Shown: in pieces, positions 25,474 through 34,326 of the stretch
How positions within the stretch are numbered: the stretch's first letter is position 1
How the letters are laid out: each line of letters begins with the position of its first letter
Assembly: GCF_030296915.1 (NCBI RefSeq)
Contig: NZ_AP028031.1
Span: 2,616,001 to 2,680,000, forward strand
Length of the DNA: 64,000 nucleotides
Reading direction: 5' to 3'
From: Anaerostipes hadrus ATCC 29173 = JCM 17467
GTDB taxonomy: Bacteria; Bacillota; Clostridia; Lachnospirales; Lachnospiraceae
Notes under the pieces: model-generated
Database searches by the model: none
Told to the model about the DNA's origin: nothing
The model's input: only the letters and a program-made list of their open reading frames with translations
Position numbers and translations under genes: made by a program

Positions 25474-26082
25474 CTATGCGTTCTTTACATAAACGCCGTT
25501 TTCTTTCACAAATCCCATTTTTTCAAGATAACTTTTATGTCCTTCTGTCACTTCCTTACAGATAAATTTCTTATATCCCTCTTCTGCTAATTTCGCATAA
25601 AGGAAACGTCCTGCGGAACAGTCTCTGTAGGTTGGTGTTGTGTAGTCAAAGCTGATCTCTAACGCATCTCCTTCTTTCTTTCCCGCTAATACTCCGGCTG
25701 GAACCCCCTCGCAGCAGACTGTATATATTGTATCTGCTGCTGAAAGCTCCAAGGTGTTCTCTAAGAAGTATTTTTTCATATCTTCTTTATAGTGTTTTAT
25801 AAAATATGTTAAGTAGGAATCTTCTTTGTTCCCACGAATCATATCATAGTGATTTCCATCTGCTTTACTTAACTTGATCAAATTATAAATATTGATCACC
25901 ACAAGGCTGGCATTGACCACCGCCAATGGGTAGGAATGTCCGATCATTGCATAGACTGCAGATATAGAGCTACCGACCGTATTGATCACTCTTAGTTTTA
26001 CTACGGATGTCATCAGCATAGAAATGATAACAAAAATGCATCCGATATATCCAAAAATCTCAATCATTAATGCTGTACTCAT
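25474..26082 (-). CDS. YgjV-like membrane domain fused to a GNAT-like domain
   Basis: The 202-residue protein has two parts. Residues 1-70 contain about three short hydrophobic segments (GYIGCIFVIISMLMTSV, AVYAMIGHSYPLAVVNASL) of the YgjV small membrane family. Residues 75-202 form a soluble domain with YRDCSAGRFLYAKLAEEGYKKFICK and HKSYLEKMGFVKENGVY, which reads as the C-terminal half of a GNAT acetyltransferase fold. Substrate and role are unknown. It is the last gene on the strand after the decayed nucleoside locus and ends facing the bioB-side repeat element. Confidence 0.65.
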   Translation of the reverse strand: MSTALMIEIFGYIGCIFVIISMLMTSVVKLRVINTVGSSISAVYAMIGHSYPLAVVNASLVVINIYNLIKLSKADGNHYDMIRGNKEDSYLTYFIKHYKEDMKKYFLENTLELSAADTIYTVCCEGVPAGVLAGKKEGDALEISFDYTTPTYRDCSAGRFLYAKLAEEGYKKFICKEVTEGHKSYLEKMGFVKENGVYVKNA

Positions 26083-26106
26083 TTTTTAATTCCTCATTTT
26101 CTGAAA

Positions 26107-26552
26107 TTAATATCCTGCACCATTGTCTGTATTTTTCATGATCTTGATCAAACGGCTTGTTCCTAAACGGCTCGCTCCAAGACTAATGAATTTTTCTGCA
26201 TCATCAAAACTTGAAATTCCACCAGCTGCTTTGATCTTTTCTTCTTCTGTTAACAGACATGTTTCGATGATAACTTTTAAAATTTTTCCATCACATGCTT
26301 CATGAATCTGTCTGATCTCTTCTTCTACTTCTTCATATCTTCCGTCTTTCAAAAATCCAATGTTAATGACCATGTCGATCTCAGATGAACCATTTGCGAT
26401 CGCATTCTTTGTCTCGAACACTTTAACCGCCGTTGTATGGTAACCATTCGGGAAACCGATAACTGTACAAATTGGAAGTTTTCCCTCTACATATTCGGCT
26501 GCTTGTTTTACATAAGCTGCTGGAATACATGCGGATGCTGTTTCATATTTTA
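26107..26552 (-). pseudogene. deoC: Broken deoxyribose-phosphate aldolase
   Basis: The frame reads [20 protein letters not shown], then [53 protein letters not shown] and [10 protein letters not shown], all DeoC words. The first third of the enzyme is missing (a TAG stands just before KYETAS). The stretch of about 40 residues that should lie between LLTEEEK and IKAAGG, carrying the Schiff-base Lys region (TSTGF), is deleted in frame. The remaining reading frame cannot give an active aldolase. DeoC normally cleaves deoxyribose-5-phosphate in nucleoside catabolism, in keeping with guaD and punA upstream. Confidence 0.88.
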
Positions 26553-26582
26553 TCTAATATCTGATGCCTCATTTAAATGAAT

Positions 26583-26657
26583 TTAAAAAAGTGTTACCAT
26601 GCTGACGATCAATGCACTCATTAAACTTACGAATACACCAGCGATCATAGAACGGAT
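26583..26657 (-). pseudogene. C-terminal tail of a membrane transporter, probably nucleoside (NupC-like)
   Basis: Downstream of, and out of frame with, the truncated Crp-like gene, a frame of 24 codons reads RSMIAGVFVSLMSALIVSMV before a stop. This is a hydrophobic segment typical of a transporter's last helix. Given punA, guaD and deoC around it, a concentrative nucleoside transporter is the best guess, but 24 residues cannot prove the family. Confidence 0.45.
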
Positions 26658-27133
26658 TTGCAACTCATAAACATATATTTTCGATCACTTGCTTTTTCTG
26701 ATGTCAAAATGGTCATTATATTTTTTATTCTTAACAGCAATGCATTTTCATCATGTTTGATCCATTTCCAGTAGATCGATGCTGGAATTGCTAACAGCTC
26801 ACTATCTTTAGATGCACAGATGGAAACATTATAATTTGTATCTTCGGAAAAAATTTCAAAATCTCCTACAATATACATCTTTGCGAAATCCATAAAATAA
26901 TATACTTTTCCTAATTTTTGATAATCTACCCCTGCAACATCGCCTTTTAAGATGATATAGACAGTATCGCATGGCTCTCCTGCTCGAATAATAAACTCAT
27001 CTTTTTTTACATTTTTATGTACCGCCGCCCGGATGACTGCTTCTAATACATATTGAAATAACTTATTTAAGTAATCTCTTTTGCTTCCTTTGACTTTATT
27101 GATTTCCTCCAAAAATTGCTGTTTCGTCTCCAT
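26645..27133 (-). pseudogene. Crp/Fnr-like regulator truncated before its DNA-binding domain
   Basis: The 162-residue frame contains a complete cyclic-nucleotide-binding-type beta-barrel (about residues 30-140, with DEFIIRAGEPCDTVYIILKG). It stops after KYMFMSCKSVL, where the family's C-terminal winged helix should begin. The last codons run into the transporter tail, which marks a deletion junction. The start at 27133 follows GAGGG and overlaps guaD by 38 bases. Without the DNA-binding half it cannot act as a normal Crp-type regulator, though a sensor-only product remains possible. Confidence 0.7.
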
Positions 27134-28409
27134 CTTTATCCCTCGGAACACTCTTTCCATTTACAAATTTTGCAACTACATTTCGATCATCTGCAAGATA
27201 GATCATTCGTTCTAATCGTTCTTTCACTGTTAACTCTTGCGGGTGTCGAAGACTTGAATCGTCTAATACGACTGCATCGAATTCATATCCTTTTTCAAAA
27301 GTTCCTACTTTGCCAAAAAATTCTCCGCCTCCTCTTGTCGCTAAATAAAATACTTCTTCAATATTTAATGGTTTTAATTCCTGATCTGAAAGTCTCCAGC
27401 GAAGTTTGGAGCACTGGATCGCCATAGACATTGCTGTAAACATGGATAATGTAGAACCTGCTGCCACATCGCTTCCAAGACCTATTTTCATTCCCATATC
27501 AAGATATTTTCGGATCGGAGCTACCCCGGAGGAAAGGTTTGTATTTGACTCTGGGCAATGAGCGATAAATACTCCTTGATCTTTCATCATCTTGATCTCA
27601 TCTTCTGTGCTGTGTACACAGTGTGCCATGATCGTTTTGCAATCATTTCCGAACATCCCATATTTATTGTAGGCTTCTCCGTAGAAAGAAGTGTCAGGAC
27701 AAAGTTCCTGCACCCAAGCAATTTCACCAAAGTTTTCTGACAGATGTGATTGCATTGGAAGATCATATTTCTTCTGCAGATCTGATAATTCTTCCATTAG
27801 TTCATCCGTACATGTTGGAATAAATCTTGGTGTTAAAATCGGACGGATATTTTCAAATTGTTTGGAGGCTTTGATCCATTCTTCGGTATCTTTGGCTGAC
27901 TGTGCTGCACTAGCTTCACATAAGTAATCTGGACTATTTCTGTCCATGTTAACTTTCCCAACGAATCCTTTGATCCCGGCTTCTTCTAACTTCTCCATCA
28001 AAAGTAAAGTTGCCTCATTATGGATCGTTCCAAATACACAGGCTCTTGTCGTAGCACTCTTTCTCATATCATCTGCGAAAATATCGTATGCTTTCTCGGC
28101 ATATGCTAGTTCCTGATATTTCGCTTCTTCCACAAAGGTATGGGTATTTAGCCAGTCTAACAATTCAAGGTCCATTCCTAAGCCTCTAAATGAATACTGC
28201 GGTGCATGAACATGAAGATCTGTAAATCCAGGAATGATCAGTCTGTCTGTATAGTCATAACATGGTATCATCTGATACTTTTCTGGCAGTTGTTCGTAGA
28301 CTCCTTGACATATCCCATTTTCACTGACTACATATCCATTTTCTATGACACAAAGTTCTTTGTTGTCATTGCTGTAACAGATGTTTCCTTTCATTACAAA
28401 TCGTCTCAT
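27096..28409 (-). CDS. guaD: Guanine deaminase
   Basis: The 437-residue amidohydrolase converts guanine to xanthine and ammonia. Zn ligands are seen in GFTDLHVHAPQ, MQSHLSEN, MAHCVHSTEDE and LGSDVAAGST. GKVNMDRNSPDYL is characteristic of guanine deaminases. GGAAAG lies before the ATG. It follows punA by 48 bases, giving a purine salvage/catabolism unit that releases guanine from guanosine and then deaminates it. Confidence 0.93.
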   Translation of the reverse strand: MRRFVMKGNICYSNDNKELCVIENGYVVSENGICQGVYEQLPEKYQMIPCYDYTDRLIIPGFTDLHVHAPQYSFRGLGMDLELLDWLNTHTFVEEAKYQELAYAEKAYDIFADDMRKSATTRACVFGTIHNEATLLLMEKLEEAGIKGFVGKVNMDRNSPDYLCEASAAQSAKDTEEWIKASKQFENIRPILTPRFIPTCTDELMEELSDLQKKYDLPMQSHLSENFGEIAWVQELCPDTSFYGEAYNKYGMFGNDCKTIMAHCVHSTEDEIKMMKDQGVFIAHCPESNTNLSSGVAPIRKYLDMGMKIGLGSDVAAGSTLSMFTAMSMAIQCSKLRWRLSDQELKPLNIEEVFYLATRGGGEFFGKVGTFEKGYEFDAVVLDDSSLRHPQELTVKERLERMIYLADDRNVVAKFVNGKSVPRDKDGDETAIFGGNQ

Positions 28410-28457
28410 TTTGCTTTCTTTCCTTTCTGATGTCTCTTACTTTTCTTAAATTTATCT

Positions 28458-29270
28458 TTACATATTTACAACAACTTTCGCAACTAATTCTTTAAAAGAT
28501 TTTGCGACTTTGTCCGCTGTTTCCTGTACTTCTTTGTGATTTAATTCTCCCTTGGAAATTCCTGCTGCCATATTGGTAATACATGAAATTCCACAGATTT
28601 CCATTCCCATATGACGAGCTGCCATTGCCTCACATGCGGTACTCATTCCAACTGCATCTCCACCCCAGATCTGTGCAAGTTTTACTTCTGCCGGTGTTTC
28701 GTAGTTTGGTCCACTAAACTGTACGTATACACCCTCCTGAAGTTCGATATCACATTCTTTCGCACAGTTTCTGATCACATCCTGAAGTCTGTTGCTGTAT
28801 ACTTCACTCATATCTGGGAATCTTGTTCCTAATTCATCGGCATTTGGTCCGATCAATGGACTTGGGATTCCTGTTGTGATATGATCTGTGATCATCATAA
28901 AATCTCCTGGTTTATAATTTGGATTACAACCACCTGCTGCATTTGTAAGAAGGATTTTCTTTGCTCCCATCATTCCCATTAATCTTGTTGGAAGCACAAC
29001 ATCTGTCATATCATATCCTTCATAGTAATGAACTCTTCCCTGCATGATCACAACTGGAGTTTCTTCTACATAACCAAATACAAAACGTCCTTTGTGTCCT
29101 TTGACTGTAGACACTGGGAATCCTTCAATGTCTGTGTAATCGATCGTCTGCTCAATCTTAATCCCATCTGCGAAATCTCCAAGTCCAGATCCTAAGATCA
29201 GTGCAACCTCTGGTTTGAAATCAATTTTCTTTTGTACGCTTTCCAAACATATCATCAATTTTTTGTACAT
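28458..29270 (-). CDS. punA: Purine nucleoside phosphorylase
   Basis: The 270-residue trimeric-type phosphorylase cleaves (deoxy)guanosine and inosine with phosphate. Signature regions are ALILGSGLG, GRVHYYEGY, TNAAGGCNP, FSGPNYETPAE and the base-contacting VGMSTACEA. The ATG at 29270, preceded by AAAGGAGAG, is chosen over an upstream in-frame start. It is first in an operon with guaD and the decayed genes beyond it. Confidence 0.94.
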   Translation of the reverse strand: MYKKLMICLESVQKKIDFKPEVALILGSGLGDFADGIKIEQTIDYTDIEGFPVSTVKGHKGRFVFGYVEETPVVIMQGRVHYYEGYDMTDVVLPTRLMGMMGAKKILLTNAAGGCNPNYKPGDFMMITDHITTGIPSPLIGPNADELGTRFPDMSEVYSNRLQDVIRNCAKECDIELQEGVYVQFSGPNYETPAEVKLAQIWGGDAVGMSTACEAMAARHMGMEICGISCITNMAAGISKGELNHKEVQETADKVAKSFKELVAKVVVNM

Positions 29271-29513
29271 AACTTCTCTCCTTTGTTCTTTGTTTGTTTT
29301 AGACAACTTATATTGTTTCCATTTCTCGTTTATTATATAAATCCACAATAAATTCAAAAACGACATTTGTCGTGATTATGCGAATTCACTTTATTTTTGG
29401 GGTTTTATACAATTTTTTTGTATTGTTTTTGTTCATGATGTATATTATTTGGTTCGATACTGTATACAATATTTTTTGTACTTGTTCTATTTTCACAAGA
29501 ATTTAAAGAAAAT
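29271..29513. promoter_or_regulatory. punA upstream region
   Basis: About 240 bases without a gene. On the minus strand TATAAT stands about 60 bases before the punA start codon. A small palindrome CGACA-TT-TGTCG is near 29363-29374. Two similar A/T-rich words containing TACAAT and TTTTTTGTA occur around 29410 and 29465 and may be paired binding sites. No purine riboswitch fold was recognised. Confidence 0.4.
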
Positions 29514-29562
29514 AATAGCAGCAGAAACAAAACTTCTTTTTTGCTTCTGCTGCTATTATAAA
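29514..29562 (-). terminator. Terminator of the c-di-GMP gene pair
   Basis: AATAGCAGCAGAA pairs with TTCTGCTGCTATT around a loop of about 18 bases, directly after the stop codon region of the EAL-domain gene. Confidence 0.75.
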
Positions 29563-29574
29563 AATGATGATGTC

Positions 29575-31494
29575 CTAACAAACATCTTTCTCTAATTTAT
29601 GAATGATCTGCTCTGAATCTAATGGTTTTGTATAATAATATCCTTGTACAAGATCAACACCCCATTGTTTTAACAGGTCGATCTCTTCCTGAGTTTCCAC
29701 TCCTTCTGCTACGACTTTATGTCCCAGATTCTGCATGACTGCAACAATATTTTTGTATAATAATGCGACCTGGTCATCATAGCAGATTCCATTTAGCAAA
29801 GAGCGATCCAGTTTAATCGTTGAAAATGGTAGTTTTAGTACCGTATTTAGATTCGCATATCCAGATCCAAAATCATCTAGGCAGATCTGAATTCCTGACT
29901 TTTTGAAATCTGCGATCGTCTGATACAATGCTTCACTATACTCTGTCGCAACAGTTTCTGTAATCTCAAATTGAAAATACGAAAACGGTATATCAAACTC
30001 TTCGATCGTACGGAGTAGTTTTTTGCTATATCCTGATTTTAATAATTCCAATGGAGACAGATTATACTTTATACTTTCAATCTTTTCCATGATCTGTGGA
30101 TGTTCTTTTATGAACTTACAGACCTTTCGGAATTGAAGATACCCAAGCTTTGCGATCTGTCCATGTTTCTCTGCGATTCCGATAAAAACTTCTGGTGAGA
30201 TCATTCCAAGTGACGGATGTCTCAATCGGCTTAATGCTTCCATTGTACGATATCTTTTTTCTTTTAGATCATACAGTGGCTGATAATATACTTCAAAAAG
30301 ATCCTCTTCAATTGCTGTCGCCATATATTTTTTAACTTCCTGTTCATAAAGAAATCCTTCTTTTGTATGTTGATCATTCTGAATCAGTATCGTTCTGTCT
30401 GATTTAGGTTTTAACTGTACCAGATATTCCAGATAATCGATCAATACATCAATCTCTTTGACTTCTTGAACGTTGATGATTCCACATATCGCAGCGGAAA
30501 AAGAAATTCGTTCCCCTTTTACTTTAAAAGGTCGTTTAAATAGTTTCATAATCGCATCTTTATTCGTTTCATAATCCATCAATGATGTTGTGAACACAAA
30601 AAAACGATTCCCATGAATCCTGAAAACATGGTTTGCTTCATTAATCTTGTGAAGGTATTCTGCAATCTGGATCAGCAATTCATCTCCTGTTGTAACTCCA
30701 TATAGCTTATTAACTTGTTTTAGTTTCCACAAATCGATCATAAGCAGATGAAGTTCCTTCTTTCTCTTGATCTGCTCTGGAAACCATCTCCTGAAATAGC
30801 CTTTAGAATACAATCCGGTCAGGCTGTCTATATATAACTGTGGATTATAAAGTGCCCAAAATAAGATCGTAATCCCTAAGGATAACCCAAATCCTGTCAT
30901 TAATACAGATTGAAATTTCATCTGTATCGTAACACAGACCAATGCAACTCCAAGGAATTCCTTGATTGCCCGAAGCTCATTCTTCTGATATTCTTCCTGA
31001 TTGATAAAGCAATTTATAATGACAGCAGCTATACAGATCAATGTAAAAATATATGTTACCAAATATGCTTTTCCATGAACATACTGCCCCTGTTCATTAC
31101 AATAAAAAAACTGTTTATGTAAAACATTGGTCACGATAGCTACTTCCATACATAGTATTGGTACTGCCATGATCTTTATATTTCTTGTTCTTATATCTTC
31201 ATCACAGTGTCTTAATGCCTGTGTATAATTATAGAAAATATATACAACGATCATCTGCAGGATATAAAGCATCGTGGAAAAAAAGATCATCCATGAATTA
31301 TAAGCAGGATTACTTTTTACCAATAGTATGGAGCTTAACAGATCAAATATGATATCAAATATTCCTGCAATAATTAAGAACCAGAATGTTCTTCCACTGA
31401 TATTATTCAGTTTTTTATAACGCTGAAAATGAATCAACAGAAATATTAAAAATACAAGTCCTGCGATCAAAAAATCTATATTATAATCTGTCAT
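29575..31494 (-). CDS. Membrane c-di-GMP phosphodiesterase (degenerate GGDEF plus EAL)
   Basis: The 639-residue protein has seven or so hydrophobic segments in residues 5-225, then a GGDEF domain (about 230-375) and an EAL domain (about 385-635). The cyclase signature is lost (HGNRF in place of GGDEF). The EAL side keeps MEALSRLRHP, the DDFGSGYANL loop, KLDRSLL and VAEGVET. It should therefore degrade c-di-GMP, with the GGDEF part perhaps sensing GTP. It overlaps the upstream cyclase gene by 14 bases, so the two opposing activities are coupled in translation. Confidence 0.9.
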   Translation of the reverse strand: MTDYNIDFLIAGLVFLIFLLIHFQRYKKLNNISGRTFWFLIIAGIFDIIFDLLSSILLVKSNPAYNSWMIFFSTMLYILQMIVVYIFYNYTQALRHCDEDIRTRNIKIMAVPILCMEVAIVTNVLHKQFFYCNEQGQYVHGKAYLVTYIFTLICIAAVIINCFINQEEYQKNELRAIKEFLGVALVCVTIQMKFQSVLMTGFGLSLGITILFWALYNPQLYIDSLTGLYSKGYFRRWFPEQIKRKKELHLLMIDLWKLKQVNKLYGVTTGDELLIQIAEYLHKINEANHVFRIHGNRFFVFTTSLMDYETNKDAIMKLFKRPFKVKGERISFSAAICGIINVQEVKEIDVLIDYLEYLVQLKPKSDRTILIQNDQHTKEGFLYEQEVKKYMATAIEEDLFEVYYQPLYDLKEKRYRTMEALSRLRHPSLGMISPEVFIGIAEKHGQIAKLGYLQFRKVCKFIKEHPQIMEKIESIKYNLSPLELLKSGYSKKLLRTIEEFDIPFSYFQFEITETVATEYSEALYQTIADFKKSGIQICLDDFGSGYANLNTVLKLPFSTIKLDRSLLNGICYDDQVALLYKNIVAVMQNLGHKVVAEGVETQEEIDLLKQWGVDLVQGYYYTKPLDSEQIIHKLEKDVC

Positions 31495-33151
31495 TTATAT
31501 TTCTCCTCTTTTTGTTACAATACATATCCTGATCGGCCTCATATTTCCAATCACTGATCTTCTTCTGTTTTCCTTCTGTATCTTTTAAGAAACTTACCCC
31601 TCTTGCAATTGAAAGATAATATCTGTTATTTCTATTATACTTTATGATCTCTTGATCCATTTGTTTCAATAATTCATCCATATTCTCTATTGAATCAAAA
31701 ATAAGCACACAAAATTCATCCCCGCCGATCCTGTAACATTTTCCATATGTTGCAAATACATTTTTTATACATAGCGCCGCAGAAATGATCAGTTCGTCCC
31801 CTGCATTATGTCCATAAAGATCGTTTGTATTTTTTAATCCATCTACATCCATAAAGATCAATGCAGCATTATCGTAATCTTGTGCGTGATCCTCAATGTC
31901 TTGAAGCTGTTCCTCGAATGCAGTCCTGTTATTAATACCTGTCATACGATCTTCTTTTAGAAGTCTTTCATAAACTTCAAGCTCAGATCTTGTTTTCGCC
32001 TGTTCAACAAGATTTACAAAAATACTAGTTAATAACAACTGTTCAAAGATCAAAACACCCACTTCAAAAATGGTTCCATAAAAAGGAATCTCAAGTTTCC
32101 AGTACATGCATAATGATAATACCCCTGCAACGGCCATGATCCCAAAGGCATTCATAATGATCTTAAGTTCGCTATCTTTTGTTCTTCGGTATTCTTCTAT
32201 CATCAAAACAACAATGGTTATTACTGCAATGAACAAGAGCACATGTGTTACGAACAGCATATGGACCATATGGATTTTCAAACATTTGTTTAAAATTCCC
32301 TGAATCAACGCATTCGCATAAAATAACAAATTAATCACATCTAAGACTTTATATTTTTCAAACTTCAGTGTATTTTTTACAAAATGAACCATCGGTACTG
32401 ACATCAGCATAAATGCATAAAAAGAAATCATTCCTGTCAGTGCCGGAAATGATGTATATTCCTGTGCTAATGCTGAATCTGACAAAAACCAGATCCCACT
32501 TAGTGCCAGAAATGCTGCTATGTTTAAGAATCTGGTGCTGTTTAATTTAAAATGCTTCAGATAAATTCCCGTGGTCAACGCTACAAAACTTAAGAAAAAC
32601 ATGATCGCGATCATCACGATACCGACTATTTCCTGTTGGACATGAAATCCCATAACTACATCCCCACGTCCAACTAAAATATCATCAAGGTCATAGATTC
32701 CGTTGCTTCCGTTCTGATATATGATCTTGATAACGGTTCCTTTTTTTCCCTGTTCTGGGATTCTCGCATCGCAGCTTAATTTAGATTTCATTTGATCATT
32801 GCGATGAAAATTAGAATCACTGTATTGATAGATCAACTGATCTCCAGCATAAATTCTGACAGAATATTTTGCTGCCTTTGTTGTCATCAGATATCCTTTG
32901 TATTTCTGGGCAATCGTATCATTATATAGTACAAGTTTTCCTTGCGGATCTGCCTTTATCTTCTGATTTAGATCTACTTGCACTTTTTTATTATCTTGTA
33001 TTCGATACCACCCAATTGTCTCTGTTAATTTTCCTTTTGTATTCTTTACCTCTTTTTTTATGATCCCTATGCAGAGCAACGTCATGACAACAATCACACA
33101 ACAGAGTAATATTCCTTCTGTTAACTGAATTAATCTTTTCTTTTTATCCAT
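31481..33151 (-). CDS. Membrane diguanylate cyclase with extracytoplasmic sensor
   Basis: The 556-residue protein has an N-terminal membrane helix (about 12-32) and an extracytoplasmic domain (about 35-175) of the 7TMR-DISM type. Seven membrane helices follow at about 178-395. The C-terminal GGDEF domain (about 405-550) has an intact active site RIGGDEFCVL and FMDVDGLKNTNDLYGH. It should make c-di-GMP in response to an external ligand. GAAGG precedes the ATG. Translation is coupled to the phosphodiesterase that follows. Confidence 0.9.
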   Translation of the reverse strand: MDKKKRLIQLTEGILLCCVIVVMTLLCIGIIKKEVKNTKGKLTETIGWYRIQDNKKVQVDLNQKIKADPQGKLVLYNDTIAQKYKGYLMTTKAAKYSVRIYAGDQLIYQYSDSNFHRNDQMKSKLSCDARIPEQGKKGTVIKIIYQNGSNGIYDLDDILVGRGDVVMGFHVQQEIVGIVMIAIMFFLSFVALTTGIYLKHFKLNSTRFLNIAAFLALSGIWFLSDSALAQEYTSFPALTGMISFYAFMLMSVPMVHFVKNTLKFEKYKVLDVINLLFYANALIQGILNKCLKIHMVHMLFVTHVLLFIAVITIVVLMIEEYRRTKDSELKIIMNAFGIMAVAGVLSLCMYWKLEIPFYGTIFEVGVLIFEQLLLTSIFVNLVEQAKTRSELEVYERLLKEDRMTGINNRTAFEEQLQDIEDHAQDYDNAALIFMDVDGLKNTNDLYGHNAGDELIISAALCIKNVFATYGKCYRIGGDEFCVLIFDSIENMDELLKQMDQEIIKYNRNNRYYLSIARGVSFLKDTEGKQKKISDWKYEADQDMYCNKKRRNINDRL

Positions 33152-33196
33152 ATATTTTCCTTCTCTTTTTAGATTTCCAATATACTCATTATAAAG

Positions 33197-33248
33197 AAAA
33201 AAATGGCCTCTGACAATCTATTTAGAGATTATCCTGAGGTCATTTTTA
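33197..33248 (-). terminator. Terminator after the broken homocysteine methyltransferase gene
   Basis: AAAATGACCTC and GAGGCCATTTT arms, with an inner AATCT/AGATT pairing, form a long stem followed by Ts on the minus strand. Confidence 0.6.
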
Positions 33249-33266
33249 TGATTTCATTTTTTTCAG

Positions 33267-33921
33267 TTATTTTTGTTCTTCAGAAAACCGTTTTTTGGCT
33301 CTTACGACTTCCTCTACATGTTTTTCTACGGTTGTACAACATCCTCCAACTGCACTTGCTCCAGATTTCATATAATTGTATGCGTATTGTTCAAATGACA
33401 GGGCTGACTGTTTGCCAAACCAGACTTTCTTCACTGCATCGTACTCTTCCCCGCTGTTTGGGTAAACTCCGATCGGAATATCACAGTTTTCTTTGATCTT
33501 ATGGATCAATCCTGTGATATATTCTGGTTTTGTACAGTTGACACCGATCATTTTTAAATGGGGATATCCTTTTGCAAATGTTGTTGCACATTCTGCGATC
33601 GGTGTTCCTTCGCAGATAATATTTTCACTTAGACATGAGAAACTGATCCAGTAATCATATCCATATTCTTCAGCAATTTCTGCCTCAACTTTAGCTTCTT
33701 TTAGAGATGGTACTGTTTCAAATAAAATGATATCTGCTCCTGCTTTGAAGTAATTTTTGTGAACCTGTTTGATCAGTTCTGGCTGTTCCGCTAAGATCTT
33801 AGCTGTCCACAACTTGGAATTCAGAGAGACTCCCCCTATTTTCCAGTGGTGTGGACATAGAGCCATCAATGACCATGATCTTATTTTCTTTGATGATGTT
33901 TTCAATAGAATTCTTCATCAT
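33267..33921 (-). pseudogene. mmuM: Broken homocysteine S-methyltransferase
   Basis: The true start is the ATG at 33921 (AAAGGAGATG upstream), giving KNSIENIIKENKIMVIDGSM then STPLE, after which the frame shifts near a run of five G (33832-33836 region). The next frame carries SLNSKLWTAKILAEQPELIK onward. About 90 residues are also absent in frame between YFKAGAD and IILFETVPS, as if the two AGAD words had recombined. The C terminus keeps MIGVNCTKPEY and VGGCCTT, including zinc-ligand cysteines. Intact MmuM methylates homocysteine from S-methylmethionine; this copy should be inactive. Confidence 0.88.
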
Positions 33922-34166
33922 AAAACATCTCCTTTTTCTTCGACTGTTTCATAAGATACTTTTTCTGGATGTTCTCCTCTTTTTAATGCTGGAATAAAAC
34001 GATCCCAAAAATCATTATATAGTCGCATGATCTCTTTTCGTTTGCTGTAAATAAAGATCAATGTGACAATGACATAAACTGCACTTAACAAGTCGGTTGC
34101 CGCCCATAAAAGATCGGCCTTGATATTATAAAATAATAAGAAATATTGTATTATGCATTTCTTACG
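33918..34166 (-). pseudogene. C-terminal remnant of a membrane transporter
   Basis: A frame open back to a TAA at 34167-34169 reads KADLLWAATDLLSAVYVIVT, then LIFIYSKRKEIMRLYNDFWD, and ends in EEKGDVL. Its stop overlaps the mmuM start (ATGA), so the two were once one operon. The pattern suggests the last helix and tail of an amino acid:cation symporter, but the family is uncertain. Everything N-terminal is missing, and a promoter of the PTS operon stands a few bases beyond. Confidence 0.55.
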
Positions 34167-34173
34167 TTAATAT

Positions 34174-34202
34174 TTGACAACATTTTATTTTTGTGCTAGA
34201 AT
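34174..34202 (+). promoter_or_regulatory. Promoter of the antiterminator-PTS-esterase operon
   Basis: TTGACA (34174-34179) and TAGAAT (34197-34202) are separated by 17 bases, just ahead of the first RNA antiterminator site. Confidence 0.75.
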
Positions 34203-34220
34203 ACGAACATAATTGAACGT

Positions 34221-34308
34221 GGATCGTGACTATTATATGAATAGGCGAGACTAGAATTTATGATAAGGTTATTTTTATACCCTTATTATATTTTCTGGTC
34301 TCTTTTTT
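34221..34308 (+). promoter_or_regulatory. RNA antiterminator site (RAT) 1 overlapping a terminator
   Basis: GGATCGTGACTATT and GAATAGGCGAGAC (34221-34251) match the LicT/SacT antiterminator hairpin. Its 3' part overlaps the GAGACTAGAA arm (34247-34256) that pairs with TTCTGGTCTC (34293-34302), followed by TTTTTT. Binding of the antiterminator would block this terminator upstream of its own gene. Confidence 0.85.
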
Positions 34309-34326
34309 ATTTTGGAGGATACAAGT

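Noticed and set aside
29271..29513. Purine riboswitch ahead of punA
   Set aside because: The conserved three-way-junction bases of the purine aptamer were not found; only A/T-rich words and a small palindrome are present.
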